Shown: piece by piece, positions 1-8,879 of the stretch
How the letters are laid out: each line of letters begins with the position of its first letter
Position numbering within the stretch: position 1 is the stretch's first letter
Assembly (NCBI GenBank): GCA_965217605.1
Contig: CBDCJB010000013.1
Coordinates: 310,001 to 374,000, forward strand
Origin: JAYYZW01 sp965217605
GTDB taxonomy: Bacteria; Pseudomonadota; Gammaproteobacteria; Ga0077536
Direction: 5' to 3'
DNA length: 64,000 bases
Made by a program: the position numbers and the translations under genes
The notes under the pieces: generated by a model
The model's database searches: none
Seen by the model: the letters and a program-made list of their open reading frames with translations, nothing else
What the model was told of the DNA's origin: nothing

Positions 1-624
1 GTGCTCCGCGCCGTATCGCTCGACCTTCGCCACGCTGTCCGCAAGATGCTCCGGGGTGTACATGTAGGGCAGCCAGCCGTCGCCGTACTTCGCGGCGCGT
101 TCCATCGCCACGTCCTTGCGCCCGGACACCCAGATCGGCGGACGTGGTTTCTGGATCGGCATCGGTTTTAACGTGAACTCATTGAGCGTCGTATAACGGC
201 CTGCATAGGTGACATTGGTTTCGGTCCACGTGCGGTGCAGCACTTCGAGCGCATCGTCGGTGCGCGAACCACGCTGTTTGACGGGCACGCCGCAGGCCTC
301 GAATTCCTTCGGAAACTCACCGCCGACCCCCACCCCCAGCATGAACCGTCCACCGGACGCGGCGTCCAAGGCGGCGCCCATCTTGGCGAGGAGCGCGGCG
401 GGATAGAGCGGGACCAACGTAATCGCGCTCATGAGCTTGATACGGCTAGTCGCGCCCGCGGCGATGGACAGTGAAATGAAGGCGTTGCCGGTATCGCGAT
501 GGAAGCTGACGTGCTCACCGCAGCCCAGGACGTCGAAGCCGAGCCCTTCCACCTGGCGCGCCGTTTCGGCAACGTCGAAGGGCGAGCGCAGTGCGGTGCC
601 GAATTGAACCGTTTCGTTTGTCAT
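1..624 (-). CDS. LLM class flavin/F420-dependent oxidoreductase, C-terminus cut by window edge
   Basis: An open frame runs on the minus strand from an ATG at 624 off the left edge, so about 208 N-terminal residues are seen and the C-terminus is missing. The protein starts MTNETVQFGTALRSPFD and has the luciferase-like TIM-barrel landmarks: an EGLGFDVLGCGEH strand-helix near residue 30, SRIKLMSAITLVPLYPA near 70, GGRFMLGVGVGGEFPKEFEA near 95-115 and PRPPIWVSGRKDVAMERAA near 165. Family members are two-electron FMN or F420 oxidoreductases or monooxygenases acting in the cytoplasm. The substrate cannot be read from the sequence. Two further LLM proteins occur in the window (4000 and 18872), so the organism uses this family widely. 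Confidence 0.85.
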   Translation of the reverse strand, partial: MTNETVQFGTALRSPFDVAETARQVEGLGFDVLGCGEHVSFHRDTGNAFISLSIAAGATSRIKLMSAITLVPLYPAALLAKMGAALDAASGGRFMLGVGVGGEFPKEFEACGVPVKQRGSRTDDALEVLHRTWTETNVTYAGRYTTLNEFTLKPMPIQKPRPPIWVSGRKDVAMERAAKYGDGWLPYMYTPEHLADSVAKVERYGAEH

Positions 625-720
625 GGCCGCGTATAGGTTGGCGCCGTTTCCGGCGCCGCAGAGTGTATGGGAGTCGAAGAAGGTATCTGCGCGATACCTT
701 CATGTCCAGCGCGATCGCGC

Positions 721-1410
721 CTAATTGCCGACCGCGCTCGTCACGACGTCGCCGTCGAACTCGAGAAAGATCGCCAGGGTCTCGGGATTGTTCGCTGCCA
801 TTCGCACGCGATCGTATTCCCAGATTTCCCTGCCGTTGTAAACCCGCTTACCGTCCGGTTGTCCGAACTTTCTGACGATGCCGGCTTTGCGGTTACCTAC
901 GACGGCGGTATCCGACGCGTCGAATGTCTTTTCCTTGATCTCGGTCGGCTGCGTCCACCCAGCGAACCGTTTAGCGGCGGCGACGGACTTTCTCATGACG
1001 TCCTCGGGAAGCCAATTGGTTTGGAATTTCTGGCCATCCTCCAGCAGTAATTCCGGGCAGTGGCGCCCGCTTTCTGACTGCCTGACCGCGTTCGGGTAGA
1101 GCCAGTGTTCCGTTTCACGGTGCGTATAACTGGCGGCAGGGCGGCCGACGCGCTCGATGATCTCTTCGGTCGTAATCATGCCGAACCCTTCAAAGGGTGC
1201 GATATCAACGGTCGGTAGCCACGCACCTGAAGGCGCGGCGAACGATTCACGCGTCTCCGATCGTTTGTAATGGAGTTTGACGGCTTCCGGTGAACAGGGC
1301 TTCTCGCTGAAGGTGACGCCACCCGGTGTCTTGCACTTGAAGATCGAGGTCGCGGCGGCGTCGCTCGCCACTAAAAGCAATGCAATGATGAATAAATCGA
1401 TTGTTTTCAT
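721..1410 (-). CDS. Exported DUF4124-type protein
   Basis: The start at 1410 is preferred over the upstream in-frame codon at 1440 because an AGGGA ribosome site lies just before it and the protein then opens with a clean signal peptide (MKTIDLFIIALLLVASDAAA). The mature N-terminus, SIFKCKTPGGVTFSEKPCS, matches the DUF4124 pattern: a small periplasmic domain with a K-C-x-x-x-G-x-x-x-F/Y-S-x-x-P-C core. Further on are two segments that resemble the SmpA/BamE-type 'GxP' repeat (ERVGRPAASY and RKFGQPDGKRVYNGREIWEY). About 229 residues. It is probably periplasmic; function is unknown. It is monocistronic as far as can be seen, and stops 97 bases before the LLM gene. Confidence 0.75.
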   Translation of the reverse strand: MKTIDLFIIALLLVASDAAATSIFKCKTPGGVTFSEKPCSPEAVKLHYKRSETRESFAAPSGAWLPTVDIAPFEGFGMITTEEIIERVGRPAASYTHRETEHWLYPNAVRQSESGRHCPELLLEDGQKFQTNWLPEDVMRKSVAAAKRFAGWTQPTEIKEKTFDASDTAVVGNRKAGIVRKFGQPDGKRVYNGREIWEYDRVRMAANNPETLAIFLEFDGDVVTSAVGN

Positions 1411-1513
1411 GGTTCCCTGCCGTGTTTTTGCGCCTGTCATTGTAGCGACTCGGGATGTCGCGACTTTAACGACAGCTACCGCGCCTTGGGACGGAAACCA
1501 TCGGATTCCGCCG

Positions 1514-2551
1514 CTATTTACCCTGCCCGAGACGGCGCGCCTCTTCGTCCATGACGATGGCGATACGCCCGATCGCGCGACGCGCGAGAATATCGTCCAT
1601 GGCGTCGCGAAAGCGTTCGAGCGGATAGGTTTGCTCGACGACGGGATCGATGCGGCCTTCGCCGAACCATCGGAATAACTGTTCCATGTTGGTGCGCATG
1701 CGATCTTCGTATTCGTAACGCATGTCGGTCGGACTCCAGCCGTAGAAAAGGCCCATGTTCAAGCCGCATACCGTGATGTTTTTCACCAACAGGAGATTCG
1801 CGGGGATCTGCGGGATGTCGCCGCTGGCAAAACCCACCGGCATGATCCGCCCCTCGGGGGCGATGCAGCGCAGCGATTGCATGAACGGCTCGCCGCCGAC
1901 GGGATCGTAGACGGCATCGACACCGCGTCCGTCGGTCAGCTCGAGCACGATGTCTTTAAAAGCCTGCGCGCGATAATTGATCGTATGGTCGGCGCCGTGT
2001 TGACGCGCCGCTTTTAATTTCGCAGCGGCGCCGGCGGTCGCGATCACGGTCGCGCCCAGTATCTTGCCGATCTCGATCGCGGCGATCCCCACGCCCCCGC
2101 CGCCGCCATGGACCAACAGCCAATCGCCCGCCTTTACGTTGAGCAGATTCGACCAGGTCAACGCGGCGCAGGACGTCGCATAGGAGTTGGTAAATGCGAT
2201 CGCCCGCGCGAATTCGAGCGCATCGGGGATCGCGTATACGTTGACTTGCCTCGCAACCGTTTCTTCAGCGAGTCCGCCCCAATCGATGACCGCGCATACG
2301 CGGTCGCCTGGATTGAAGCGGGTCACACCCGGCCCCGTTTCGTCGATGATGCCCGCGATCTCCGTACCCGGCACGAAGGGCAGCGGGGGCTTGCGCTGAT
2401 ACTTACCTTGAACGACGAGGCTCGTGGCGAAACTGACACCCGCGGCTTGAATGCGGATCCGCACGTCGCCCTCACCGGTTGTCGGATCGGGAACCTCGGC
2501 TAGCGACAGCTGATCGAACGTGGTCCATTCCTTAACCAAAACACCTTGCAT
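1514..2551 (-). CDS. MDR-superfamily NADPH:quinone oxidoreductase-like protein
   Basis: A zinc-independent medium-chain reductase of about 345 residues. Visible features are the GroES-like N-terminal domain (GVLVKEWTTFDQLSLAEVPD, then FVPGTEIAGIIDETGPGVTRFNPGDRV), the nucleotide-binding GGGGGVGIAAIEIGKILGA loop in the second half, and the VDAVYDPVGG motif typical of quinone-reductase-like members. It is expected to reduce quinones or alpha,beta-unsaturated carbonyls with NADPH in the cytoplasm. The start at 2551 is supported by a GGAG ribosome site; an in-frame codon 21 bases upstream is less likely. It is divergent from the MFS transporter gene, with about 160 bases between them. The exact substrate cannot be inferred. 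Confidence 0.85.
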   Translation of the reverse strand: MQGVLVKEWTTFDQLSLAEVPDPTTGEGDVRIRIQAAGVSFATSLVVQGKYQRKPPLPFVPGTEIAGIIDETGPGVTRFNPGDRVCAVIDWGGLAEETVARQVNVYAIPDALEFARAIAFTNSYATSCAALTWSNLLNVKAGDWLLVHGGGGGVGIAAIEIGKILGATVIATAGAAAKLKAARQHGADHTINYRAQAFKDIVLELTDGRGVDAVYDPVGGEPFMQSLRCIAPEGRIMPVGFASGDIPQIPANLLLVKNITVCGLNMGLFYGWSPTDMRYEYEDRMRTNMEQLFRWFGEGRIDPVVEQTYPLERFRDAMDDILARRAIGRIAIVMDEEARRLGQGK

Positions 2552-2710
2552 GGTGAGCTCCGTTAGCAGCACTACTGAGGCGAAACCGATCTTATCGGGT
2601 TTATCAACGCAGGTTCCGAGATGTCCATGGGTTCTGCGACAGGTTGGACGATCCGGGGATACTTCGCTACGCTTGCACGCCCTTCATCCCCGGTACCTTA
2701 AGCCAACATC

Positions 2711-3922
2711 GTGACCGCGCTCGAGTTCGGCACCAAGCCCCGTTTCGTCAGCGTATTCTCCAATATCGGGCATACGGTCACCCATATGTTTACGATTCTG
2801 TACGCGACCGCCGTGCTATACCTGCCGGGCATCTTCGGTTTGCCGTATGGCGAGATGCTGGGGCTCGCGAGCTTCGGGTTGATCCTGTACGGCGTCGCCG
2901 CGCTGCCGGCGGGTTGGCTCGGCGACCGCTGGAGTCAGGCCGGCATGATGGTGCTGTTCTTCGTCGGCATCGGAGCGGGTGCCATCGTAACCGGGTTCGC
3001 GGATACCGGCCGGGAATTGTTCTTCGGGTTGAGCCTGATCGGTTTGTTCGCGTCGATCTATCATCCGGTAGGGATCGCGTGGCTGGTGTCATCTGCGCAC
3101 AACCAGGGCATGACCCTCGGTATCAACGGCGTATTCGGCAATGTCGGGAGCGCTTTCGCGCCCGTGTTCGTCGGTTTGACGATCGACTTTTTGACTTGGC
3201 GCGCCGCCTTCATCGTACCGGGCCTGGCATCGATCGCAGTCGGGCTGTGGCTCGCTTACGCGTGGCGCAGCGGCTGGGTCGTCGACGTAGCCGGCGATCG
3301 CGCGCCGCCACCGCCGCCGGAGCCCGGCGCGATGCGCCGCGTGTTCATCGTCTTGACCTTGACGATGGTCTGCAACGGCTTCGTGTACGCGGGCGTGACG
3401 AACTGCATGCCGAAGCTCTTTGAAATGGGATTAGGTGCGGGCATCGCAGCCAGCTATACGGAGATCGGTTTGTTCGTCGGCTTGATCGTCGGCTTATCGT
3501 CGATCAATAGCGTATTCGGCGGCTGGCTTGCCGATCGCTACTCCCCGCGCAGTGTGTACATTGTCTTCTGGGTGTTGATGGCGCCGGTACTGCTTACGAC
3601 CACGTCGATGCAAGGCATTCACTTGCTGGTGATCGCGTGGCTGACACTCGCCTTCAACATCACCTTTGGCGCCGCCGAGAACATGCTGGTCGCACGCTAC
3701 ACCCCGTTCGAATGGCGGGCCCTGGCCTATGGCGCGAAGTTCGTGCTGGCGCTCGGTATCGGCGGGCCCACCGTCATTCTGGCGGGCGAACTCTTCGACC
3801 GGAGCGGCAATTTCGACCTGCTTTACCTACTGTTCGGCCTGGCGGCGGGCTTTGCCGCGCTGTGTGCAACGCTGTTGCCCCGTCCTCAACCGACGGCGCA
3901 GCCGATTCAGGTCGGTGGATGA
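2711..3922 (+). CDS. MFS transporter (12 predicted membrane segments)
   Basis: A 403-residue integral membrane protein with a major-facilitator pattern: about twelve hydrophobic spans, the cytoplasmic loop motif PAGWLGDRWSQAG after the second span, and a matching GGWLADRYSPRSV after the eighth. The N-terminus (VFSNIGHTVTHMFTILYATAVL) resembles the fosmidomycin-resistance (Fsr) branch of the family, but that is weak evidence and the substrate is unknown. The frame begins at a GTG with no convincing ribosome site, so the start is uncertain. A proline-rich loop (APPPPPEPG, around residue 205) separates the two six-helix halves. It lies 77 bases before the LLM gene. Confidence 0.8.
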   Translation: MTALEFGTKPRFVSVFSNIGHTVTHMFTILYATAVLYLPGIFGLPYGEMLGLASFGLILYGVAALPAGWLGDRWSQAGMMVLFFVGIGAGAIVTGFADTGRELFFGLSLIGLFASIYHPVGIAWLVSSAHNQGMTLGINGVFGNVGSAFAPVFVGLTIDFLTWRAAFIVPGLASIAVGLWLAYAWRSGWVVDVAGDRAPPPPPEPGAMRRVFIVLTLTMVCNGFVYAGVTNCMPKLFEMGLGAGIAASYTEIGLFVGLIVGLSSINSVFGGWLADRYSPRSVYIVFWVLMAPVLLTTTSMQGIHLLVIAWLTLAFNITFGAAENMLVARYTPFEWRALAYGAKFVLALGIGGPTVILAGELFDRSGNFDLLYLLFGLAAGFAALCATLLPRPQPTAQPIQVGG

Positions 3923-3999
3923 CCGGTGACGGTACCGGCTATTTTGATAGCATGCGTACTCGAGCGTCGACACGATTCAAACTATAAAGGAGAACGCCC

Positions 4000-4845
4000 G
4001 TGGATATAGGTGTAGCGATCTTTCCGACCGACCAAGCGATCCAGCCGATCCAACTCGCCAAAGAAGTCGAAGCACGCGGCTTAGAGTCGATCTGGTTTCC
4101 GGAACACAGCCACATTCCGACCAGTCGCGAGACACCATGGGGCGGGATGAAAGATGCACCGCCGTTGCCGGAAATGTATAAGCGCTCACACGACCAGTTC
4201 GTGGCGCTCGCGGCCTGCGCGGCCGTCACTGAAAAGCTTCGCCTGGGCACCGGTATCACCTTGGTCGCGCAACGCGATGCGATCTGGTTGGCGAAAGAGG
4301 CCGCGAGCCTCGACATGATCTCGAACGGGCGCTTCGAGTTGGGCATCGGTTACGGCTGGTGCGTCGAGGAAATGCGTAACCACGGCTGCGATTACGGCTC
4401 CCGTCGCGATCTCCTGCGCGAAAAAGTGCTCCTCATCAAAGAACTGTGGACCGAGGAAGCCGCGAGTTTTTCGGGCGATTACATCCAGTTCGAGGAGAGT
4501 TGGGCGTGGCCCAAACCGACGCAGAAGCCGCATCCGCCTATCCTGATGGGCGGCGCCGTAGGTCCCAAGACGGCGGCGCACATCGCTGAATTCTGTGACG
4601 GCTGGATGCCACTCGATGGTTTGCACCCGTTCGACGAGGGCTTGAAGGCGATCCGCGAAGCCTGTAACAAGATCGGCCGTGACCCGAGCACGGTGGACAT
4701 CGGCATGTTCTACGACGAGGTCGAAGCCGACGTGATGAAGGAGCACGCCGACAAAGGGGCGAAACGCTTCATTCTGCCGCTGCCCTCCGAAGGCGCCGAC
4801 ACGGTGCTGCCGCTGTTGGACGATTACGCGAAGCTGATCAATTAG
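4000..4845 (+). CDS. LLM class F420/FMN-dependent oxidoreductase
   Basis: A 281-residue luciferase-like TIM barrel starting at a GTG with a strong AAAGGAGA ribosome site nine bases upstream. Landmarks are MDIGVAIFPTD at the N-terminus, GLESIWFPEHSHIPTS near residue 30, KLRLGTGITLVAQRD near 80, NGRFELGIGYGWCVEEM near 110 and PHPPILMGGAVGPKTAAHIAEF near 180. This layout fits the group annotated as probable F420-dependent class (TIGR03619-like). A deazaflavin or FMN cofactor is known for the family but not shown here. The substrate is unknown. A cupin gene follows 76 bases downstream, with a degenerate repeat between them. Confidence 0.87.
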   Translation: MDIGVAIFPTDQAIQPIQLAKEVEARGLESIWFPEHSHIPTSRETPWGGMKDAPPLPEMYKRSHDQFVALAACAAVTEKLRLGTGITLVAQRDAIWLAKEAASLDMISNGRFELGIGYGWCVEEMRNHGCDYGSRRDLLREKVLLIKELWTEEAASFSGDYIQFEESWAWPKPTQKPHPPILMGGAVGPKTAAHIAEFCDGWMPLDGLHPFDEGLKAIREACNKIGRDPSTVDIGMFYDEVEADVMKEHADKGAKRFILPLPSEGADTVLPLLDDYAKLIN

Positions 4846-4847
4846 GT

Positions 4848-4880
4848 CCCGGATTACGCTACGCTTCATCCAGGCTACAT
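4848..4880 (+). repeat. Degenerate copy of intergenic repeat family B
   Basis: A single unpaired arm (CCCGGATTACGCTACGCTTC followed by ATCCAGGCTAC) directly after the LLM stop codon. It matches the arms found at 40545, 57995-58067 and 61668-61745. Here it lacks the inverted partner. Confidence 0.65.
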
Positions 4881-4921
4881 GGTAACTAAAATGTAAACGG
4901 GCCCTGAACCGGGAGAGCACG

Positions 4922-5494
4922 ATGAAGACGATCGAAATTCCGCGCGCCGAAATGGAACAGCGCGTCGCCCGCTATGGCGAACTCAAGTCACTCAAAACGC
5001 AGCAAGGCGGCAAGTTCCCGCTCGAAGCGCTGGACGTGGTGTATGCGCGGGAGTTGCTGCCCGTCATTGCCCTCGATGACGCGGCGGAAACGCCGCTTAC
5101 GACCGATGAAACCCCTATCACGGGTGCCGGCGGCATGACCATTACGCTCGCTCGCTGCCCGCCGGGACAGGGTCCGGGCCTGCATTCCCACCGCAAGACC
5201 TTCGAGACGTTTACCGTCCTGAAAGGCCGGTTCGAGTTGTTCTGGGGTGACCACGGGGAGCAAACCATAGAGATTGATCTGTTCGATACGATCTCGGTAC
5301 CGCCGGGCGTCTGCCGGGGCTTTCGCAACGTGAGCGACCAAGAAGGCCTGCTGCAAGTCATCATCACCGGCGGCGTGCACGACATGGAGGACATCGATTT
5401 TCGCCCCGAGATCGGTGACGAAGTGCGCGGCCTGTCCCCGGAATTGCTGCAAACGCTCGAAGAGAGCGGGATGAGTTTTACGGCTGGGCAGTAA
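4922..5494 (+). CDS. Cupin-domain protein
   Basis: A 190-residue protein with one cupin barrel in its second half. Cupin motif 1 is visible as PGLHSHRKTFETFTVLKGRFEL (about residues 80-101) and motif 2 as DTISVPPGVCRGFRNVSDQ. Motif 1 has two histidine-type ligand positions and motif 2 has a Cys where many cupins carry a Pro-x-x-x-His, so metal binding is uncertain. The N-terminal 60 residues (METKTIE-like helix) are not recognised. A GGGAGA ribosome site precedes the ATG. It could be a small-molecule binding protein or dioxygenase-like enzyme; the substrate is unknown. It converges with the hydrolase gene on the opposite strand, with only five bases between the two stops. Confidence 0.75.
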   Translation: MKTIEIPRAEMEQRVARYGELKSLKTQQGGKFPLEALDVVYARELLPVIALDDAAETPLTTDETPITGAGGMTITLARCPPGQGPGLHSHRKTFETFTVLKGRFELFWGDHGEQTIEIDLFDTISVPPGVCRGFRNVSDQEGLLQVIITGGVHDMEDIDFRPEIGDEVRGLSPELLQTLEESGMSFTAGQ

Positions 5495-5499
5495 CCGTC

Positions 5500-6468
5500 T
5501 CAATCACGAATGACGCCGCGCCGTGCGGCCGGGTCACGCAACGTGACCCGGCCGCTCTCGACACAATCGAAGATATGCTCGAAAACCTTGCCCGGGTTGC
5601 CATCGTCGTCCGAGCGGAAATAGGTATGCCCTTTTAAGTCGTACTTCGTATTCACGTCGTCGCAGTCGATCGCCGAGACATCGTCCGCTGTCCGGCGCAT
5701 GTCCTCCGGGCCCGTGTGGCCAAGCCTGCGTGAAGCGACGCGATTTCTCAGATTAGCCGCCTTACTCGCCCGCAACGCGAGATCGTCGGAAGCGTAATAA
5801 ACCACGACATTACGGGCGGCGTGGGTGATGACCTCACCGCGCTCGCCGCGATGCAGCGTCTCGTTCACGACGTCCGCGGCAACCATGAAGATGTTCCGAA
5901 ACAGCATCGGCACGCCGTCGGCAAGGTCGTAGTCATCCCAATTACACAGCGTCTCCCGCAACACGCGATTGCCGATGCTGTGCGACAGCAGGTTGATGCG
6001 CTTGAGGCAGGGATCGCCCTCGGGGTTGGCTTGGAGATCGTTGCGCCAGCGATCGAACATGCCCAACACCCGCGCGAAGGCCTGGCCGCTGGCATCCGCC
6101 GAGCGCTGATCGTCCCAATAGTCCTTGACGATGCCGGCGTCGTCATCGCAAGGCCAGATCATCGGCACCACCAATACTTCGTCCGCAATCTGCCGGTCGC
6201 ACAAGCGTTGCGTTTCGATCGCGGCTTCGAAAATCGCCTCCGGCAAATTGCTGAATCCGTGGATAAAGAGCAGGAGTTGGCGCGCCGGGTGGGCCTTCAG
6301 GCGTGTAAAAAAAGGATTACCCATGATCTCGGTGGATGCACCGGCATCATCACGCTCACAGAAATACACCGAGTTCGAGGGCGCGTTGTTTTTGAGATCG
6401 AATTCGAACTTGCGGCCGGCCCGGCTGCGGATACTGCGGGTCGGAAACCGATTCGTAATGAAAAGCAT
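5500..6468 (-). CDS. DUF900-like alpha/beta hydrolase
   Basis: A 322-residue protein without signal peptide. The core reads LLLFIHGFSNLPEAIFEAA around residue 65-85 (oxyanion region) and NLLSHSIGNRVLRETL around 165-180, where Ser in the SHSIGN elbow is the expected nucleophile. The context resembles the DUF900 alpha/beta-hydrolase family, whose members often process uncharacterised esters. Residues after the elbow (VVNETLHRGE, VVYYASDDLALRASK) fit that family, and a GHTGP/HTYFR stretch may carry the catalytic histidine. The final residues are encoded by the 14-bp stem-loop described separately. Substrate unknown. It is followed on the same strand, upstream, by the acyl-CoA-dehydrogenase-like pair 59 bases away. 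Confidence 0.75.
   Translation of the reverse strand: MLFITNRFPTRSIRSRAGRKFEFDLKNNAPSNSVYFCERDDAGASTEIMGNPFFTRLKAHPARQLLLFIHGFSNLPEAIFEAAIETQRLCDRQIADEVLVVPMIWPCDDDAGIVKDYWDDQRSADASGQAFARVLGMFDRWRNDLQANPEGDPCLKRINLLSHSIGNRVLRETLCNWDDYDLADGVPMLFRNIFMVAADVVNETLHRGERGEVITHAARNVVVYYASDDLALRASKAANLRNRVASRRLGHTGPEDMRRTADDVSAIDCDDVNTKYDLKGHTYFRSDDDGNPGKVFEHIFDCVESGRVTLRDPAARRGVIRD
5525..5555. terminator. Perfect 14-bp stem-loop at a convergent gene junction
   Basis: The arms GCGGCCGGGTCACG and its exact complement enclose a three-base CAA loop, starting 30 bases after the cupin stop. It lies inside the last codons of the converging hydrolase gene. There is no T-run on either side, so it is not a classical intrinsic terminator; it may block read-through or protect the mRNA 3' end. 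Confidence 0.45.
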
Positions 6469-6527
6469 CGAAATTCTCCTATCCAGGTGAAAACCACTCT
6501 GGCTCGCCGAGTTGGGAACGATATCAA

Positions 6528-7697
6528 CTAGAGAAGCCCTTCGCTCTCCCCCATTAGGCGTAGCTTTCCCATCGTTTCGAATTGGACCTGATTGACCTGG
6601 ATATGCAAGGTCGTTGCGTGAACGTCACGCCAATGACGCTGCAAGGGATTGTCGGTGAAGATTGACGGACCACCACCCGCCGCATAGAGCAGATCGACGG
6701 CTTCGGCGGATTTTTCCGCGGCGAAGGCAGCGGCCAGGCGCAACCGGCGGCGCGCATCAACCGTGGGTTCTTCGCCCTGCTCGACCAATGCCCACAACGC
6801 CTCCGTCGTCACGTAGAGATAATCACGCGCAGCATCGATGAGGGCTTCCGCGCGCGCCACCGTGATCTGCGCCGATGTACGTTGAGCCAACGGCGTCGTA
6901 CGGCCGAACGGGATCCGTTCGAGGGCGAGTTCAATGAATCCATCCAAGGCGGCACGCGCCGATCCCAGCGCCACCGCCGCGACACCGGCTGCGAACAGAC
7001 TGATGATTGGAAAGTGGAACAACGGGCGATCGACGACCGGTGCATCCGCAAAATTGACCCAACGTCCTTCGGGAACGAACGCGTCCCGCACCTCGACGTC
7101 ATTGCTGCCGCTGCCGCTCATGGCGGACACGTGCCAGGTATCGTAGATGATGAGCTGGTCGCGGCTGAACAGCGGTCCCAGGATCAGCGGCGTTCCATCC
7201 CGGTTTTCGAGCGCGTTCCCGTCGTCGTCGACCATCGCGGTATTGGCCCACATCCAATTGGCGTTGTCGCAGCCGGAGGCCCAGCCCCAGCGGCCGTTGA
7301 CGATCATCCCGCCATCGACGAAACGCCCGCGTCCCCGCGGGTGGAGAGTCCCCGCGGGGCAACAACGTTCGGCACCGCCGAAGACTTCCTCAGCCCGATT
7401 TTTCGGGAGCAGCGCAGAGACCAATGCAACGCCCTGGTAGTTCATGAGGCACCAACCGGTCGAACCGTCGGCGTAGGAGATTTCTTCGTCGACCCGCAGG
7501 ATCTCCATGGCGGTGTTTTCCCGCCCGCCGTAGACCGCGGGCACGCACATGTCGATCAGGCCCGCATCGATCATGCGTTGCACGACCTCCGGCGACAGCC
7601 GTCGCGCCTCCTCGAACGCCTTTCCCTGCGCTGCGATCTCGGGCGCCATGGCAAGCGCAGCGTCGAGCTCCGCGCAGGTGATCAGATCGGGCCGCAT
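6528..7697 (-). CDS. Acyl-CoA-dehydrogenase-family flavin monooxygenase-like protein (copy 2 of tandem pair)
   Basis: 389 residues with the three-domain ACAD fold. The mid-region shows NGRWGWASGCDNANW (flavin-contacting strand), DTWHVSAMSGSGSNDVEV and, near the C-terminus, YAAGGGPSIF and RDVHATTLHIQVN. The pattern is that of the HsaA/HpaH-type group (reduced-flavin-dependent hydroxylases and relatives) more than true acyl-CoA dehydrogenases, because the usual catalytic glutamate context is missing. It begins 12 bases after the end of its paralogue, with which it shares length and about half or more of its residues by eye. Both are probably expressed from the same promoter upstream of 8879. 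Substrates are unknown; an aromatic or steroid-like hydroxylation is a reasonable family-level guess. Confidence 0.85.
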   Translation of the reverse strand: MRPDLITCAELDAALAMAPEIAAQGKAFEEARRLSPEVVQRMIDAGLIDMCVPAVYGGRENTAMEILRVDEEISYADGSTGWCLMNYQGVALVSALLPKNRAEEVFGGAERCCPAGTLHPRGRGRFVDGGMIVNGRWGWASGCDNANWMWANTAMVDDDGNALENRDGTPLILGPLFSRDQLIIYDTWHVSAMSGSGSNDVEVRDAFVPEGRWVNFADAPVVDRPLFHFPIISLFAAGVAAVALGSARAALDGFIELALERIPFGRTTPLAQRTSAQITVARAEALIDAARDYLYVTTEALWALVEQGEEPTVDARRRLRLAAAFAAEKSAEAVDLLYAAGGGPSIFTDNPLQRHWRDVHATTLHIQVNQVQFETMGKLRLMGESEGLL

Positions 7698-7709
7698 ACG
7701 CCGGCTTCG

Positions 7710-8879
7710 TTAAAAGGGCCCTTTCAGTTCACCGGTCAAACGCAGCCTGCCCATGTTCTCGTATCCAAGGTGGGCGATCTGTACGTGTTGCGTGGTGGCG
7801 TGGATGTCGCGGAAATAACGTTGCAGCGGGTTGTCGTCCCAGATCGACGAGCCGCCGCCAGCTCGATAAAGCAAGTCGACCGCGGCGGTTGCCGCTTCGC
7901 AGCCATAGGTGGAAGCGAGTCGCGTGCGGCGGCGCGCATCGGTCGACGGTACCTGTCCGTCCAGGATCTCCTGCCACAGCGCCTCGACCGTTTCGAACAC
8001 GTAGCTGCGCGCGGCATCGATCAGGGCTTCCGCACGGGCCACGTCGATCTGTGCGGAGGCACGCTCCGCCAAGCGCGACGTCGTCCAAGCGGGGACCTTA
8101 TCGGTGGCCAGTGCAACGAAACTGTCGAACGCAGCTCTCGCTATACCGATCGATACGGCGACCACGGTGGGCGGAAACAAGGTGGCGATCGGAAAGCGGA
8201 ACAGGGGCCGGTCGAAGACCGGGGGATCGGCCAGGGTGACCCAACGCCCATCCGGGACGAAGGCGTCTTTGACCTCGACATCATGGCTGCCCGAAGCGCA
8301 TAGACCGGATACGTGCCAGGTGTCGTGAATGGTGAACTGATCGCGGCTGAAGAGCGGCATCAGGATCTCGGGCGATCCGTCCGGGTTGGTTCGCGGCGTG
8401 TCGTCATCGTTATACATCACCGCGGTCGCGAGCAGCCAATTGGCGTTGTTGCACCCTGAGCCGTAGGCCCAGCGGCCGGTGACGACCATGCCGCCGTCGA
8501 CGAAGTGCGCGCGGCTGGTCGGTGCTAACACGCCGGCCGGACAACAGCGCTCGCTGGCGCCGAAGATTTCCTCACCCCATTGCTTGGCGAGAACCCCGGA
8601 AACGAGAGCCGACGTCTGGTAGTTCATCAAACACCAACCTGCAGACCCGTCGCCGTAGGAGATCTCCTCAAGCACGCGCACGATATCCAAGGGATGGCTT
8701 TCGCGCCCGCCGTATTCAGTGGGGACCGCCATGTCGACCAGGCCGTCGTCGACGAAGCGTTGAACGATCTCGGGCGCGAGTTTGCGGGCGTCTTCGAACT
8801 CCCTGGCGCGGGCTGCGATTTCGGGAGCGAAGCGTCGCGCGGCTTCGAGTTCGGGGCACGTAGTAGTTTCTGGCCGCAT
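7710..8879 (-). CDS. Acyl-CoA-dehydrogenase-family flavin monooxygenase-like protein (copy 1 of tandem pair)
   Basis: 389 residues, collinear with the following gene from the MRP start to the 'MG(R/K)LRL(T/M)GE' tail. Shared landmarks include VPTEYGGRESHPLDIVRV near residue 55, TGRWAYGSGCNNANW near 135, DTWHVSGLCASGSHDVEVKD near 190 and RDIHATTQHVQIAH near 365. The paralogues differ mostly in surface positions and in the residues before the SGC motif, suggesting different substrates or two subunits of one enzyme. HsaA-like enzymes need a separate flavin reductase; none is adjacent. The first gene of the operon; an inverted repeat with TetR-operator geometry lies about 120 bases upstream (see 9002-9025). 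Confidence 0.85.
   Translation of the reverse strand: MRPETTTCPELEAARRFAPEIAARAREFEDARKLAPEIVQRFVDDGLVDMAVPTEYGGRESHPLDIVRVLEEISYGDGSAGWCLMNYQTSALVSGVLAKQWGEEIFGASERCCPAGVLAPTSRAHFVDGGMVVTGRWAYGSGCNNANWLLATAVMYNDDDTPRTNPDGSPEILMPLFSRDQFTIHDTWHVSGLCASGSHDVEVKDAFVPDGRWVTLADPPVFDRPLFRFPIATLFPPTVVAVSIGIARAAFDSFVALATDKVPAWTTSRLAERASAQIDVARAEALIDAARSYVFETVEALWQEILDGQVPSTDARRRTRLASTYGCEAATAAVDLLYRAGGGSSIWDDNPLQRYFRDIHATTQHVQIAHLGYENMGRLRLTGELKGPF

Noticed and set aside
2646..2700. Possible further copy of repeat family B before the MFS gene
   Set aside because: Only short pieces (CCGGGGATAC, TTCGCTACGCTT) match, with different spacing; too degenerate to call.
6882..8303. A 473-codon open frame on the plus strand opposite the flavoprotein pair
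   Set aside because: Its product is basic and repetitive without motifs, and the minus strand has two well-formed flavoprotein genes; it is an antisense shadow of high-GC codon bias.
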